This document shows positions 1-12,500 of a DNA stretch of 64,000 nt, one piece after another. The stretch comes from Luscinia megarhynchos (lineage: Eukaryota; Chordata; Aves; Passeriformes; Turdidae). Location of the stretch: positions 13,301,983 to 13,365,982 of the forward strand of contig CM067568.1 in NCBI GenBank assembly GCA_034336665.1, given 5' to 3'. Within the stretch, counting starts at the first letter, position 1; the number at the start of each line of letters is the position of its first letter. The notes under the pieces are model-generated. The model worked only from the letters and a program-made list of their open reading frames with translations. It had not been told where the DNA came from and did not search any database. A program made the position numbers and the translations under genes.

Positions 1-434
1 AGTTAAATTATAAAAAAAAAAAGAAAAATAAGGCAGGTCAGAAGATAATTTCCATTTCTTGTACCCTGGTGGCTCACTGGTAGAAACCTTACACTTCCTT
101 CTTATGAGTTTTCCACAGGATGTTACTACTTCTGTAAAAATCAAGGCCTTTATTGAAGTCTCCTTATATTGCTGTACTTCTGGCTTTTCTGGATTTATTC
201 AGAAAAACAGTGTCAGGTCTCAAATGTATTGATACTTCTGTTGATGACCTCTCCTCAAGGGGGGGCAGAAAGTTTTTATCCTTTTAAGACTTTTAGTCTG
301 GTCCAACAGCACAGTACCTTGCTAAAGTAGATTTGAAGAGCACAGGGTGAATACCCTACAGGAGCATTTATGAAGTTATGGGTGTGTGTGTTTGAATGGA
401 GCACAAAACAATGTCATGTTTTTATTTGTGGAAG
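1..434. other. Intron upstream of the first visible exon
   Basis: AT-rich sequence with a short A run near the start. I see no coding homology. It should be the 3' part of an otogelin intron, because w1 begins in the middle of a C8 domain and needs two bases from an earlier exon. Confidence 0.6.
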
Positions 435-544
435 GTCAGCAGCTGATGATGCAACTTGGTGTCGAGCCCTCACTGAGTACGCCAGAGCGTGTGCCCAAGC
501 AGGAAAGCCACTCCATGGATGGCGAGTGCACTTCCAGCAGTGTG
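435..544 (+). CDS. OTOG: OTOG exon w1: end of first C8 domain
   Basis: Reads [20 protein letters not shown] and onward to FQQC. The Trp-Cys pair followed by a helix ARACAQAG is the typical second half of a C8 module after a VWD. The donor after 544 is GTAATG and leaves phase 1. The acceptor is less certain: starting at 435 needs two bases from the preceding exon and gives Gln-Ser in line with the known otogelin sequence; AGs at 438-439 and 441-442 are alternatives. The preceding half of the C8 lies upstream. Confidence 0.85.
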
Positions 545-3500
545 GTAATGCCTGTGCCCTTGTGCTTGGAAATGCTGCCTGGCCCTTGCATCCTGAAAAG
601 GGTGCCCTTCATACTTTCAGTTCTTTGCCTTTCTCCAATTTTGGATTCGTATAATTCTTAATGAAGCTATTAAGTCGAGTCAAACTCACTTCAAGACTGC
701 ATAAATGCAAGGGATTTTTTTCTTTAAAATGTGTAACTTATATTGAATTTATTTAAAGCAGTAAGCTTATTACAATGTGTTTCTTTAAGATGATTCATAA
801 TTTTTATTTTCATGGATCTGCTCTTTCAAATATTGTTGAAGTCTTCGTGGCTCTGTGATGTATGAAATGTGTGTCACGAGTCTTATAAATTTAAATTGCA
901 CTTGCAAAAAACTTCATCCTAAAAGTAAAGTAAAAGTAAGTTTGAAAGAGGTTATTTGACTTGTTCACCTGTCTGGAACATAGTACCAAAACTGCTGTCA
1001 TCCATGACAGAAGATTTCCACAATGGTTCCAAAAAAATCTGTTAATGGGTGTCCTGACTGCTTCTGATGATGGTCTGAGAATCTAAAAGCTCTTCTGTGA
1101 GAAAGTGTAATTTAAGATTATTCCTTTTTAAAAGACGCTTTAATGGAGAGAATGTGAATATATAAATATGTATCAATTCTCTGTGTTAGGAAAGCCATTA
1201 TTTTAGACAATGTGTATCTAGAGAGCAGACACTCAACTGACGTGCCAGAAAATACATGCCAGAAAGATGTGCAATCCATTTAAGCCCTGTGACAGTAGCT
1301 CTAGACCTTTCAATCCCTCTGGCTGTTTCTGTATTTCAGTCATTACCTGTGCTGAGCCCTTGACCTACAGTGAGTGCATCACCTGCTGCCCAGTTTCGTG
1401 TCACCAGCAATCCCAGTGTGTTGGCAGTGAGCTCCACTGCATCGATGGCTGCTACTGCCCAGATGGTGAGTCCTGCCCCTCAGACACACACCTGGCTCCA
1501 TACAACATTCAGATTGCTCCTCCCTGAGTTTACATCCCTGTAAAACCTGACCAGATTCAAAGCAGGAGCTCTTTGCAAGCTGAGTGCCAATGGTGTGTGG
1601 TAGCTGAACTTGTTTTCCTTACTGACAAGAGCCTATTCCTCCCTATAAAAAGTAGGAATAGAATTTGACTCAGATTCACGTTCTAGCTGTAGAGGTACAC
1701 AATTTCAGTGAAAAACAAGGTTTGCTCTGTTGTTACAGGGTAGGCAGCCTCCTGATTTTGGTGGTTGCTGATTGGTTTTTGTTGGTAGGGGCTTTGGTGG
1801 CTTGATTTTTTTAAATTAATTTTTTTAGGGTGCTTAGAAAAGCTCAAAACCATGACATAAATAAAACTCATTCCTGTGGCCAGAAATAGGTTTTGATACT
1901 GAGGTTTGTAGTCTGTTGTATGATTCTGGCAAGTGAGTGCCCTGGTTTGAAGGACAGGTATCTGCCAATAAAGGCAGAAGCTTCTCTTTGAAATGGAGAA
2001 TGTAAAACCCCTCCCTCCAAATTATTATTTTGAAATTAAGAGGCTCCCAGGCAAAGATCTGGGAATTAGGAATAACAATTCTTTACTAGAAAGTTAAAAT
2101 AGAAATACAGTATTGCAAAGAACAATCCCATCCCTGACAGTCAGAATAAAACCTGACACCCTGTCAGTCAGGGTGTTGGTAGCAGTCCCATTAAATGGTG
2201 GCTGCATCTTCCTGCAGTGGCAGGTGTGGTTCAGCTAAGCAGTTTTCCTCTGAAGGTCCAGAGATGATGTGGAAAGGTCCAGTTTTCCTCTGGAATCCAG
2301 TGGAAAGACAGTAACTTGCTGTCCCAAATCTCAGTTTTTATCTGGGTAGGAAAGGCTTGGCTCCTCCCCCTGGCTGGAGCATCTCCCATGGGATGATGTA
2401 ATTTTATCAGTCATACAGTGGGACTGAATGGCCCAGCAGCAGATGATATCTTCCTGGAGGGAGGATGGGTTGTGGCAAAGATAATGATTGCCCCAGCTGG
2501 TTTTAAAGATGGCCCATTAGGAGATAATATGTGCCATGGAGATAAGGATCACTGCCCCACCTGGCTTCAACAAATGGTGATAGAATGCACATTTCTGGCC
2601 ACATCCTGTAGTGCAACCCAAGACAGTGAGGTGTTTAGCAGTGTGGTCTTTAAAACCTTGCCCCCATCACCAAAATAGATGTTGGTATCCAATTTTCTCC
2701 TGGTTATTGGTTTCTATTGAGTACAGAATTCTATCTAAAAGAGAACAGAAAGTTATGCAACTAATCTTCAAGTCCTGCCTCATATATGTACCCTGATTAT
2801 TTATGAGCTTAATCATATTTGTCATAAATTATGCCTTTTATGGTTTGGTAAGGCCTTTTTTTGTTCTGCTCCTCTGGTCAGAAAAGAATAATAATAATTA
2901 CAGTAATAAGAAAAAAATGAAAATATATCAGTAAAATGAGGAACATAGAGACAAAGATTTGAAAATGTTAACAGAAACCCCGAAGGTACTCAAAGCATTA
3001 TGGCCTATATGTTTGGGTTTCATATTTTGTGTGTGTGGTTTCCTCTCCCTCTCACCCAGTAATTAAATATTTGTTATTTGCACTGTTTACTGTATCTTAA
3101 GAAATTTAGTGACTTGATCCCTGTAATATAATTTATTTAATATAATTCAAATTCAATTTGTTTGATGAAAATGACTAACAAATAGTCTAGAGTTTTATTA
3201 TAATACATGAATGACCATTTATGGTGTTCTTGAATATAATTATTAGTGCTCTGTCAGCCATTGTCATGGATATCACTTTTTTCTTATTTTATTTCTTCTA
3301 GGCTTAATTTATGAAAATGAATTGTGTGTCAAGCCTACAGACTGTCCTTGTGACTACCATGGAAGTTTCTTTCAAATGGGTTCAGTGGTCTATGAAGAAT
3401 GTAATAACTGGTGAGTAATTTTTCATGTTGTGAACCAATCATCCTTTAATGATCATATGAAACAGCTTCTTTGAGGACCATTTCATTTAGAAATCAGGTA

Positions 3501-6500
3501 AACTTGGCAAGTACTCACTGTTTCTAAATAAAAAATTGTTCTGTGTATGTTTTGCAATTATGGTAGATATTTTTAAGCTGAAATAGAGAAAGTGAAAAAT
3601 ATTGCAGAGAATACTGTACTATTTAGTGCTGTTTTTCACTTTGAGCTCTCCCTTAAAAGTAAAAAGAATCTAGAATTCAAAATCTTAACAGGAGAACTAT
3701 GCTGACTTTGTCTCCAGTTTGTATTGTCTCATTGGATGTAAAGAGCCAAATGTAATTGTGACATTTAATCTGCTGTTCCAATTTTATGGATTGGAAAGAA
3801 AAATTTATAGGAAGAGAAAATGCCTTTTATTGGATCACCTTAACTGAAGAAAATGGATGAATTTGCAGATGTACAGTTTTTCCCCCCAACAATTCTTGTC
3901 CTCAAAAGTCATAAGATTCAAATTGCTTGTGTTTTTTTCTTCTCAGTGTTATTAATCCTTAACTTTTCTAATGGTTTTTAAGAGATAGTGGCTCTGGTTG
4001 CATGGAGGAAATTCCTCATGATCATGTTCTTGTGACAAGCTTCCAGCCATTCCAAAGACAGTGAAAACCCTGCTGTACCCTTTTGTAAGGCTCTAGACAC
4101 TTGGTACTCATTCCATAGAGAAGGAATCCAGGAAGAACAACTGATGGACAGCTGTGTATCATTCACAGCATAAAAATATGGAAACATTTTGTTTTGATTT
4201 CAGCACCTGCGTTGGAGGAAAGTGGATCTGTACGAACTTTACATGTCCAGGTATGTGAAAGTATTGAATACTTAACTGTTTGATAACTCAGTTTTTACTT
4301 CAGTAAACATTAGTTTTAGTTGTTAGTATGACATTTCATTATGTAATTTTATTTTCATTTCAATCTGCACACTCAGAATGGCTCGGTTTATAAGTTAAAT
4401 GTTTTGATATTTCTGAAAATCAGTTTTAAGAGCCACAAATCAATTACCCATAATATAAGGGTGACAGATCTTATTGCCTCCTTCTGGAGTGGGAGCTGTC
4501 CATGTATCCTTGCTTGGCATCTGGTGAGAACTCCATAACAAAAGCAAGGAAAAATTTTGGTTTCTAACTGTGTTCCTAATACCTGATTGTAATATAAATA
4601 CAATTTTATAAGTTATGGAATGTATCAGAATGTATGAACTCTGCAGCAGTAATAACTGTGGGGAGTATGCTGTCTTTACTGCATGCTTAAGTGCATTATT
4701 TATTGTGTTTGCCAGCTGAATGCTCAGTTTCAGGAGACACTCACTTCGTGACCTTTGATGGGCGCAGATACACGTTCCAAGCCGCCTGCCAGTACATCCT
4801 GGCGAAGAGCCGCACCTCTGGGACATTCACCATCTCCCTGCAGAGTGCTCCTTGTGGACAGGTGGGACTTGCAGCCTTCTTCTAACATTTATCTCCTGAA
4901 GGGCCTGTAACTGAGGGGTAAAAAAGCATTTAAGAAAGCAAGCTACAAACCTGTGCGTGTGTGTAGCTGATACTAAGGGTGCTATTAAAGGTGATTCTAA
5001 GGGTGGTCCTATTCTATATTTGAAAGTTTCTGAAGCTCTGCACAGGTGTCACCAAATATTTTGTCTGCCTTATGTCCAAGACCCATTCTTTCCTTTATTT
5101 TGTATGTGAATTTCTGAGCATGTTGTAAAACTGTGTGAGGCTCAGGCCAATTAATAAAACCACACATACATCTTGCTGTGAACAATGTTTGCTTGTAATA
5201 GCTTAAAACAATGGATAAATCTTCATTATTAAGCTTACATATTTGTACTATCTTGCTTAACATATTTTCCTGAGGCCTGTGTCTGCACAGTTCACAGCCA
5301 TATTGTTTCATGTGCTTGCATCCTCCAGCATTCCTGCATTTCTCCATCCTGAGATTTGCTTTCACACAGCTTTCTGAGAGTTTTATACCTTTTCTATTTC
5401 TCACAAGGTATGGAACACTGGTAAGGTTTTTGACTACAGAGTTTCATTTTTTTTCACTGTCTTGATAGGGCTTATAATTTTCAGGAAGTTATGTCAAGAT
5501 AGAACAGATCCTAAAAATACATACATGGAATGGGAAAGTGCAGGTGACTGAGCTTAGCTGTCTTCCTGGAATCAGGCTTTTCTCTCTGAGCTCTACATGT
5601 GCATGTAAGGGCAAGATTTGGCCTGAATTTATATTAGTCATGATTATCAAGCTGCTGGACTTGCGGTAGGAGAAAGAGTTTGTATCTTGGCCAAATTTAT
5701 GTTCTGTCTCCAATGGCCTTCTGTAATATTTTTTATTTAGAATAAACTGTGCAGGCATTTGAAGTGTATATAGCCTTAAATATAACTTTGCTGTAATTCT
5801 AGACCATCTATATATGGTATATACTTTGTACTTCTGGAGATAACTACCTGAGTTTTCTTTTGTGTTCTAAATAAATGTATGAGTCTGTAAGTCCGTTTAC
5901 ATTAACGATTGCAGTCACTCTTCTCTGCAGTTTCTATTGTTCATGCACTTGAGATTTCCTTGGGGACATGAAATGGTTATATAAGTTGTCATGCTACACT
6001 TTCTAAAGGTGTATTTCAGTAGTCTATTTCTGCATTTTGACCTACTTCTCTGGATGATAGAAAAGACTTAAGTAGAAAGTTAGAGCAAAGTTGCAGTGAC
6101 AAGTTTATTATAATAGAAATTATTTTCAATCCGGGTAAGAGATAGGAGAGTAAGTGCAGGGAGTCCCCTCATCTCAGTGGTAGAAGCTGGGAGATAAGAA
6201 ATACAGCTTAACTGGATAGAGACCAGTTTTGAAAATTTTGAAATTTGATGATCAACAGATAAATGTCTCTTCTATGGTTCCTAGGAGAAGTGTATCAGGA
6301 TACCAGGTGAGATATGTGACAGGGTCTCGTATTGAAAAAGTGGATTCCTGGGTAGGAAATAAAATTGCTGTATGCACTCTAGCAGCCTTTAGCTCTTTGA
6401 GCTAGAAGAGTTACAGTGAGGGCTGAGAGATGAAATGTTGGCAAGGACCTGCACATTTTAAAAACTTCTAGGCTTTAACCTCTGCGTGCCTAGTTCTTGT

Positions 6501-9500
6501 GATCCTGCTAGTATTTCCATTTTATAGGAAGATTGAGGCTGTTTCAAGATGTATTTGGTTGTTGCTACAATGTCCCACTTCAAGTGCATATTTTGGTTAG
6601 CTTGATTTTTTTATTTTAGCAAGTTGGACTGGCCTCATTCTGTGCTAACCTTGGAATCCTGAGGAGCTGATAAAGTTCCTATCTAAATTAAAAAAAAAGA
6701 ATAGCTGAGAAACATGCATCTGTTCAGTCAGTGTCATAGTTTTAGAATTTTGCAGAGTCCAAGAAGCTCTGAGAAAGGTGGTTTTGTATAGTGTCCAGGT
6801 GGTTTGTAGTAAAAAAAGACAGATTATCTTGGCTTCTACTGCATGTTGGGCTTCATACTTCACCTAGTGTTTAACAAAGGTAACCTGATCAGTCCCTACA
6901 GGTATAGATTTTACAGAGGTCTGAGTAAAGCATTCTGGATGTTAACAATCAGGTGGGTAATCAGAGGATTATGGGATATGTCCCAGGGCTACGTGCTGCT
7001 AATTTAATTATCAGTGTACAGGTGGTAAGAGGGTAGTGAGAACAGATTTTGTAGTATAATACAAGAATGTGGGGCTTCAGTGCAGCTATTCAAGTGTCTA
7101 ATTATCAACCAGCTGGTACCACTTGGCAGAAGAGCTGTTTTTCAGTTCCCCAGGCACCCTCCATTATCTTTTTTTCCCATTTATTAAAATTAATGAATTG
7201 AAATGGGAAGCTAAAAGATTTGTAATGTGGAATCTCATATTTCTTGATAGTTTGAGATTTATGTGCTTCTTTAAAAAAGCCTTATCACTCCCATCTCATT
7301 CAAGCAGACTAGAAAATGTGGAAAGAAAATACCTGGGGAGATTTTAGCTTTCTGAATCACAAAGAATCCAGTCATCCTGAGCCTTAGAGTTGGTGACATA
7401 AACAGTCATCAGGCAACAAGTTATTTCAAAACGATGTGAAATTTTGTTTAAGCACTTTCTGGAAGGAGAATCAGTCAAGTGATCAGCACAGCTTAACCTT
7501 ATCTGAGTTTCAGGTGACAGCCTCACTGGCTTTGTAGTTTGTATGATGAGAAGGTCTTCTGAATATAGATTTTTTTTTTTTTAAAGTGTCTAGTGAGAGA
7601 AATGGTCATTCCTGTGAAAACACCTGCCAAAAGCTGGCAGGGGCAGTGCTGTGAAAGAAACAGTCTATTGGAACAGAGAACAATTGTCAGGCAGAATTTC
7701 TCCTTCAGTTTGAGCCTGAAGGAATAATAAAGCTTTTGTCGATGCTGTGTGGTAATGTATATACTATGTAGGGTTGTTTTCTTGGTTCTCCTTTGCTCTT
7801 CATGCCACCTGCTGCTCTTTTATTCAGCTTTGTACAAGACCAACGATATTGTGAATTTGCAGCCTTTGTTGCTGAATGAAATGCACAGAAACCTGATTTC
7901 TTAGTAAAGAGGAAAGACAGCAAGATAAGCCACAAGCACATGGCTTCACAAGGCAGGTGCCTGTCCTCACTGTCACTCCAGGAGAGCTGGTTGAGCTGGT
8001 GGAATATCTCCAGTTATTTTTATAATTTCCTATTTTCAAGTTTATTTTTTTCATTTCATCTGCTGTTGAAAGAGCACTTTTACATCATTATCTAGAGACA
8101 GGGAAATTCTGCATGTAGTTTTTAATCTTTGCACACCACTGTGGATACTTGTCTCCATGGTATTTGAAGAGCTGACAGATGATGTGCTCTGCTGCTAGTT
8201 CAGCATCTGTCAGAGCCACATGGTACTGTCCAGAGATGCTTGCAGCTCTAGGAAGGGTTTTCAACAAGCAGGGCAACATCTGCCCTGTATTAGACAAGTC
8301 CCAGTGAAAGTCAGAGAGAGTTGAATAAAAGTGTAAATCTTTGAGCTGAACATTCTTATGTCTTTACACTGTGAATGGTCCCATTCACTGTATAATTTTG
8401 ATGTTTGTGCAACTGTTCTAAAGTTATCTTGACTATATCTTCTTCAGTGCCTCTTTCAACACTGAAGATGTTTAAAACTTTACTGTTTCATCATTAGCCA
8501 TGCCTTCACTGGAGGCTGAGTAATGCAGCCTCCAACCACTCTGGTGGTTATTCTCTGGCTGCAGCACAGTTCCAGCTCTAATCAATGTGGAATTTTCTGC
8601 AGGGAGACCCAGACTACTCTTTGGCCAAGTGATTTCAGACATGCCACTGTATGTTCTGGTATATAACACTGTTTAGGATTTGTGTTCGATGGTGTTGATA
8701 AGAGACATGTTTCTGTGGCAGCATTGAGACATCAAAGGTGTAATTAGGATGAGAATAAAATGACCAAATAGTGTGACAAGAGCAGAAACAATTTTTGTCA
8801 TTGTTCTGGAATAGCTGTAAATGGGTACAAGGTCTTGCAGTGGAGGGAGACTGAACAGAAGAAACAGGAGTTGAGTGCTTCCCCCTTTTGTCTGTAGATG
8901 GCAGGGAACGGACACTCTCCTAACTTTATCCAGCCACTCTAAATAAGTTGGTGTCTCAAGCTATGGTAAAGAGATTTGAGTGTGGTATGGGTTGTCAGAA
9001 ACCTAATTTCCTTCCAGATCAATTGGTCTAAAATGTAGACTGGGATTCTTATGCTTTTTAACTTGTAGTGAGGTCAGTGCTGACATGGGGAAGTTGAAGT
9101 CCTCTCTCCATCCACCTCTGTGCCTGATTCTCTTTGATAAACATTTATTTTTTAAAAAAATTAAATAATGATCAAATTCAGCCTGTTGAGAAAAATCTGT
9201 TAATCTACTGTAACTAATATACAAGCTTTAACAAGCATTCTTTGCATATTGATGTTGGAAGCTGAACTACCTGTAGTTACTGTGGAAGGTGGAAGTCGTG
9301 TCCTGAAAATTGATTGTAACTGACTTTTGTTAATCACTGCTCTAACTTGTTTCCATGTTACTTAATAAAGGTGTATTTGTTGTAGAATTTGATTTGATTA
9401 GCTGCTTTTGTTACTGTTGACAATTAAGTTTCACTGAAGAATGTGGGTGTAAAAGTAAATGGTCTAGGATTTTATTTAAGAGTGTTTTATCCAGAATGCG

Positions 9501-12500
9501 GTGTTCCTACTCATGCTTTTTTCTATATGACATTTTTCGACTTGGAGAAGTGAAATGCAAATGAGAATTAGCAATGGTAGCAGCAAGAAGCAAGCTGGGT
9601 CAGTTGGATGTTGTGACACTATATGCTGTCTTACATCAATATTCATCCACAGAGCTTGTGAACATGCTCTACTCTACAACTCCCCTCAGAAATAATGAAC
9701 TTAAGTGCTGTTTTAAATAATGATTCACAAGATGCTTCTGTCTTTCATTAATGTTTGCCTTTAAAAGAGTTTTATGTCTTAAAATATGCTTTAAAAGAAC
9801 CTGGGATACCAGAACACATTAAAGTACAAATCTGGAGTTTGGTGCACTGCTCTATAGATGATGCAGCATTGTTAGTGAGCAGCAACTCTGCCTCAGTGGG
9901 TCTTTAATCAGAGTGTCTCATGAATTGTCTGTCTTGGTACTAAGCTATGTGAGAATTGTTTAAATTTCTCTTTCCAAATCCCATTTCTGCACTGTATTTA
10001 CAGAGCAGGTTAGTGTTATTCGTTAAACACACATGGGAAATCATTCAAAATACTGCTTTTTCTTACTTAGCTGTAAAGCTGCATGTTTCATAAGTGCACT
10101 CTAAGAAGTGCACTTAAATTGTCAATCCCCACTAAATATAATTTCTCTTGTTTGCTGTGCTCTGACTTGCAGAACCAGGATGGATCATGTATCCAATCTG
10201 TCAGCCTTATTCTTAAGCAGGACCCCAAGAGGCAGGTGACTCTGACTCGTTCAGGAGATGTTTTGATCTATGACCAGTACAAAATTAACCTGCCTTATGC
10301 AGATGGTAAGGAATAAAACATGAGCATATAACTCTTACCATAAAACACTAGAGCAGTATTTCAATGATGTTTGTAAGTGTTGTGATAGTGTCAATATTAC
10401 TAACATACTGGAGTTAAAAGGCATATTTTAGTGTCAGTATTGTTATTTCTTACTAAATGCTTCACAAGTTAACTCTTGATGTACTTTTTACACTAATGGT
10501 GGGGGTTGTGCATTAGCTGCATTGGGCTATTTGTCTCTTACATTAAGATTTTGTTTGTTTTAACAAGTCCAAATGCCATCCCTCACATTTTCAACATCTT
10601 TTTAGTTCTTGCTTGAGGGAAAATTCCTCTGATTCTTGAATTGAATAATTTCTCCCATTTTTGTAAGCAACTCATAAATTAAAGCAGAACCCTACTGACC
10701 CTTAGAGATGAGCTGTGTATTTTCAGACAAAAAAAATTGTTTCTTTTTGCTCTGAGTTTTTAAATCTCTCTGTCCTGAAGGTGTTTGGAATTCTGCATAG
10801 AAATATATGACTGAGATTTAGTGTTATCTTTAATGAGAGTTTGACATGCAAATCATTAATACATTTGATGTCTGCAAGGCTTTGGCTCTTTTAGAATTTC
10901 ACAAAAAAGTTTTTAACATAGGAATTGTGTTCCTGGTTTTAGGATTAGTTTGTCTACACGAAGTGGTCTGCTATATTTATATCTCTGCATTGATTTCATT
11001 TAGTTTACTCTTTGTGGGTATTTCAGAGAGCTCACAATGCATTTTAAAGGCATGTGGTGAGCCTCACAGGTTTCTTGTTTTGTTCTTAAAGTTTAAATCA
11101 GTATAACCTTTCATGAGAAATCAATGTTTAGAGAAAAATAGAGCCTTAGTAGGAAAAAAAAATAAAAACCGGTAGAATACATAAAATTGATTTAAACCAA
11201 GACCAATGATATGACGAGAAACCAAATGTAAATTTCAAGCAGGTTTCCTTTGCCTTTCAACAATGTCTGTTTTTTTACTCCCCAGAGTTATTTGAAATAA
11301 GGAAACTCTCCTCTGTATTTCTGCAAGTGAAGACACAGATGGGGTTGCAGATCCTCTACGACAGAGAGGGACTGAGGCTTTACCTGCAAGTGGATGAACG
11401 GTGGAAGGATGACACCGTGGGCCTTTGTGGAACCTTCAATGGAAACACAGAGGATGATTTTCTGTATGCAGAGCTGCAAGATTTCTGTCTGCCAGTATAT
11501 GGATATCTGTAGTTAGAGTGGTAGATCAAGTGTGTACTGAAGCTGAAAGGATAGATAGCAAGAACAATTTATTTTGAAGTTTTTCATTAGTGAGAAAGAT
11601 AGTAGGGTTCAGTTTGCTAATAGAAAATCTGTAGCTTCAGCTACAGGATATCAAGCCAGGTTTTGCTCAATATATTTTAATGTAAAATTCTTGTGAAATA
11701 TATGATGTACAAGGGCTATTTTACCAGAAAAATGTTGTCTAAAATATGGAGTGGCCTACATAACTAACTTCTGCCTCTCTGCAGGACTCTATCTTTTTCC
11801 AGCTCCTATTTTCTCCTGCAAGTCCTAATCTACTGTCTCTGACAGAGCCCCCATTGTTCAGTGCCTGCAGACCAGCAACAGGAACTGGCTGCTGCCTGAG
11901 ATTCCCTTCACTGTGGTGCAGGGAGAGGTGGTCAGAGCTGCCCAAGCACCATAATCAAAGCTGCTGTTTGCCCAGCTTCTTTGCAATGTATGTCTCACAG
12001 ACACTAAAGAATAAATTGGCTTCCAGTGGATTACAGTAGCCTAATGGAGCTGGGAGAAGAACACAAATTCAGGACACAACAGGATAAAAAAAGAAATAAT
12101 AGAAGAACTTTATGCTCTCAGAAGAGCTGGAATTTTTCTAACTCAAAAGTAACTGAAAAATGGAAGAGCTTTCCATTATAGCTCCCATTTAAAAAGACAG
12201 ATGCACAAATACACTTCTGGATTTTTGGACAGTTTCTGTGTTACAGATTTAAAAGTATTATCAGACTTATTTATAATGAGACTAGGAAATTCATAGCATC
12301 TCAATGAAGAGATTATTTATGTAAAACTACTAAAAATTTTCTCTTTTGGCAGGTAGTTTTGTAGTGTATTTTTGATGACAGTCTTTGGATTGCTGTCACG
12401 CAAATGAGAAACTGTACAATAGTTGATACTTGTAAAAAACAGCCCTTAAACCTGGGGTCTTAAAAGTTGTGCTGAGATATGACACAGAATGTGTGGTATC

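Noticed and set aside
370..434. Methionine start upstream of w1 in the same frame
   Set aside because: The protein there does not resemble a C8 first half or a signal peptide; w1 is an internal exon with an acceptor near 435.
11464..11512. Continuation of the w7 frame to a stop, as if a terminal exon
   Set aside because: A GT donor after 11463 gives the correct phase to w8 and restores the family sequence; the read-through residues do not match.
11785..11945. Possible exon after a TGCAG acceptor
   Set aside because: In the phase required after w7 it hits a stop quickly, and the minus-strand frame there has no recognised domain.
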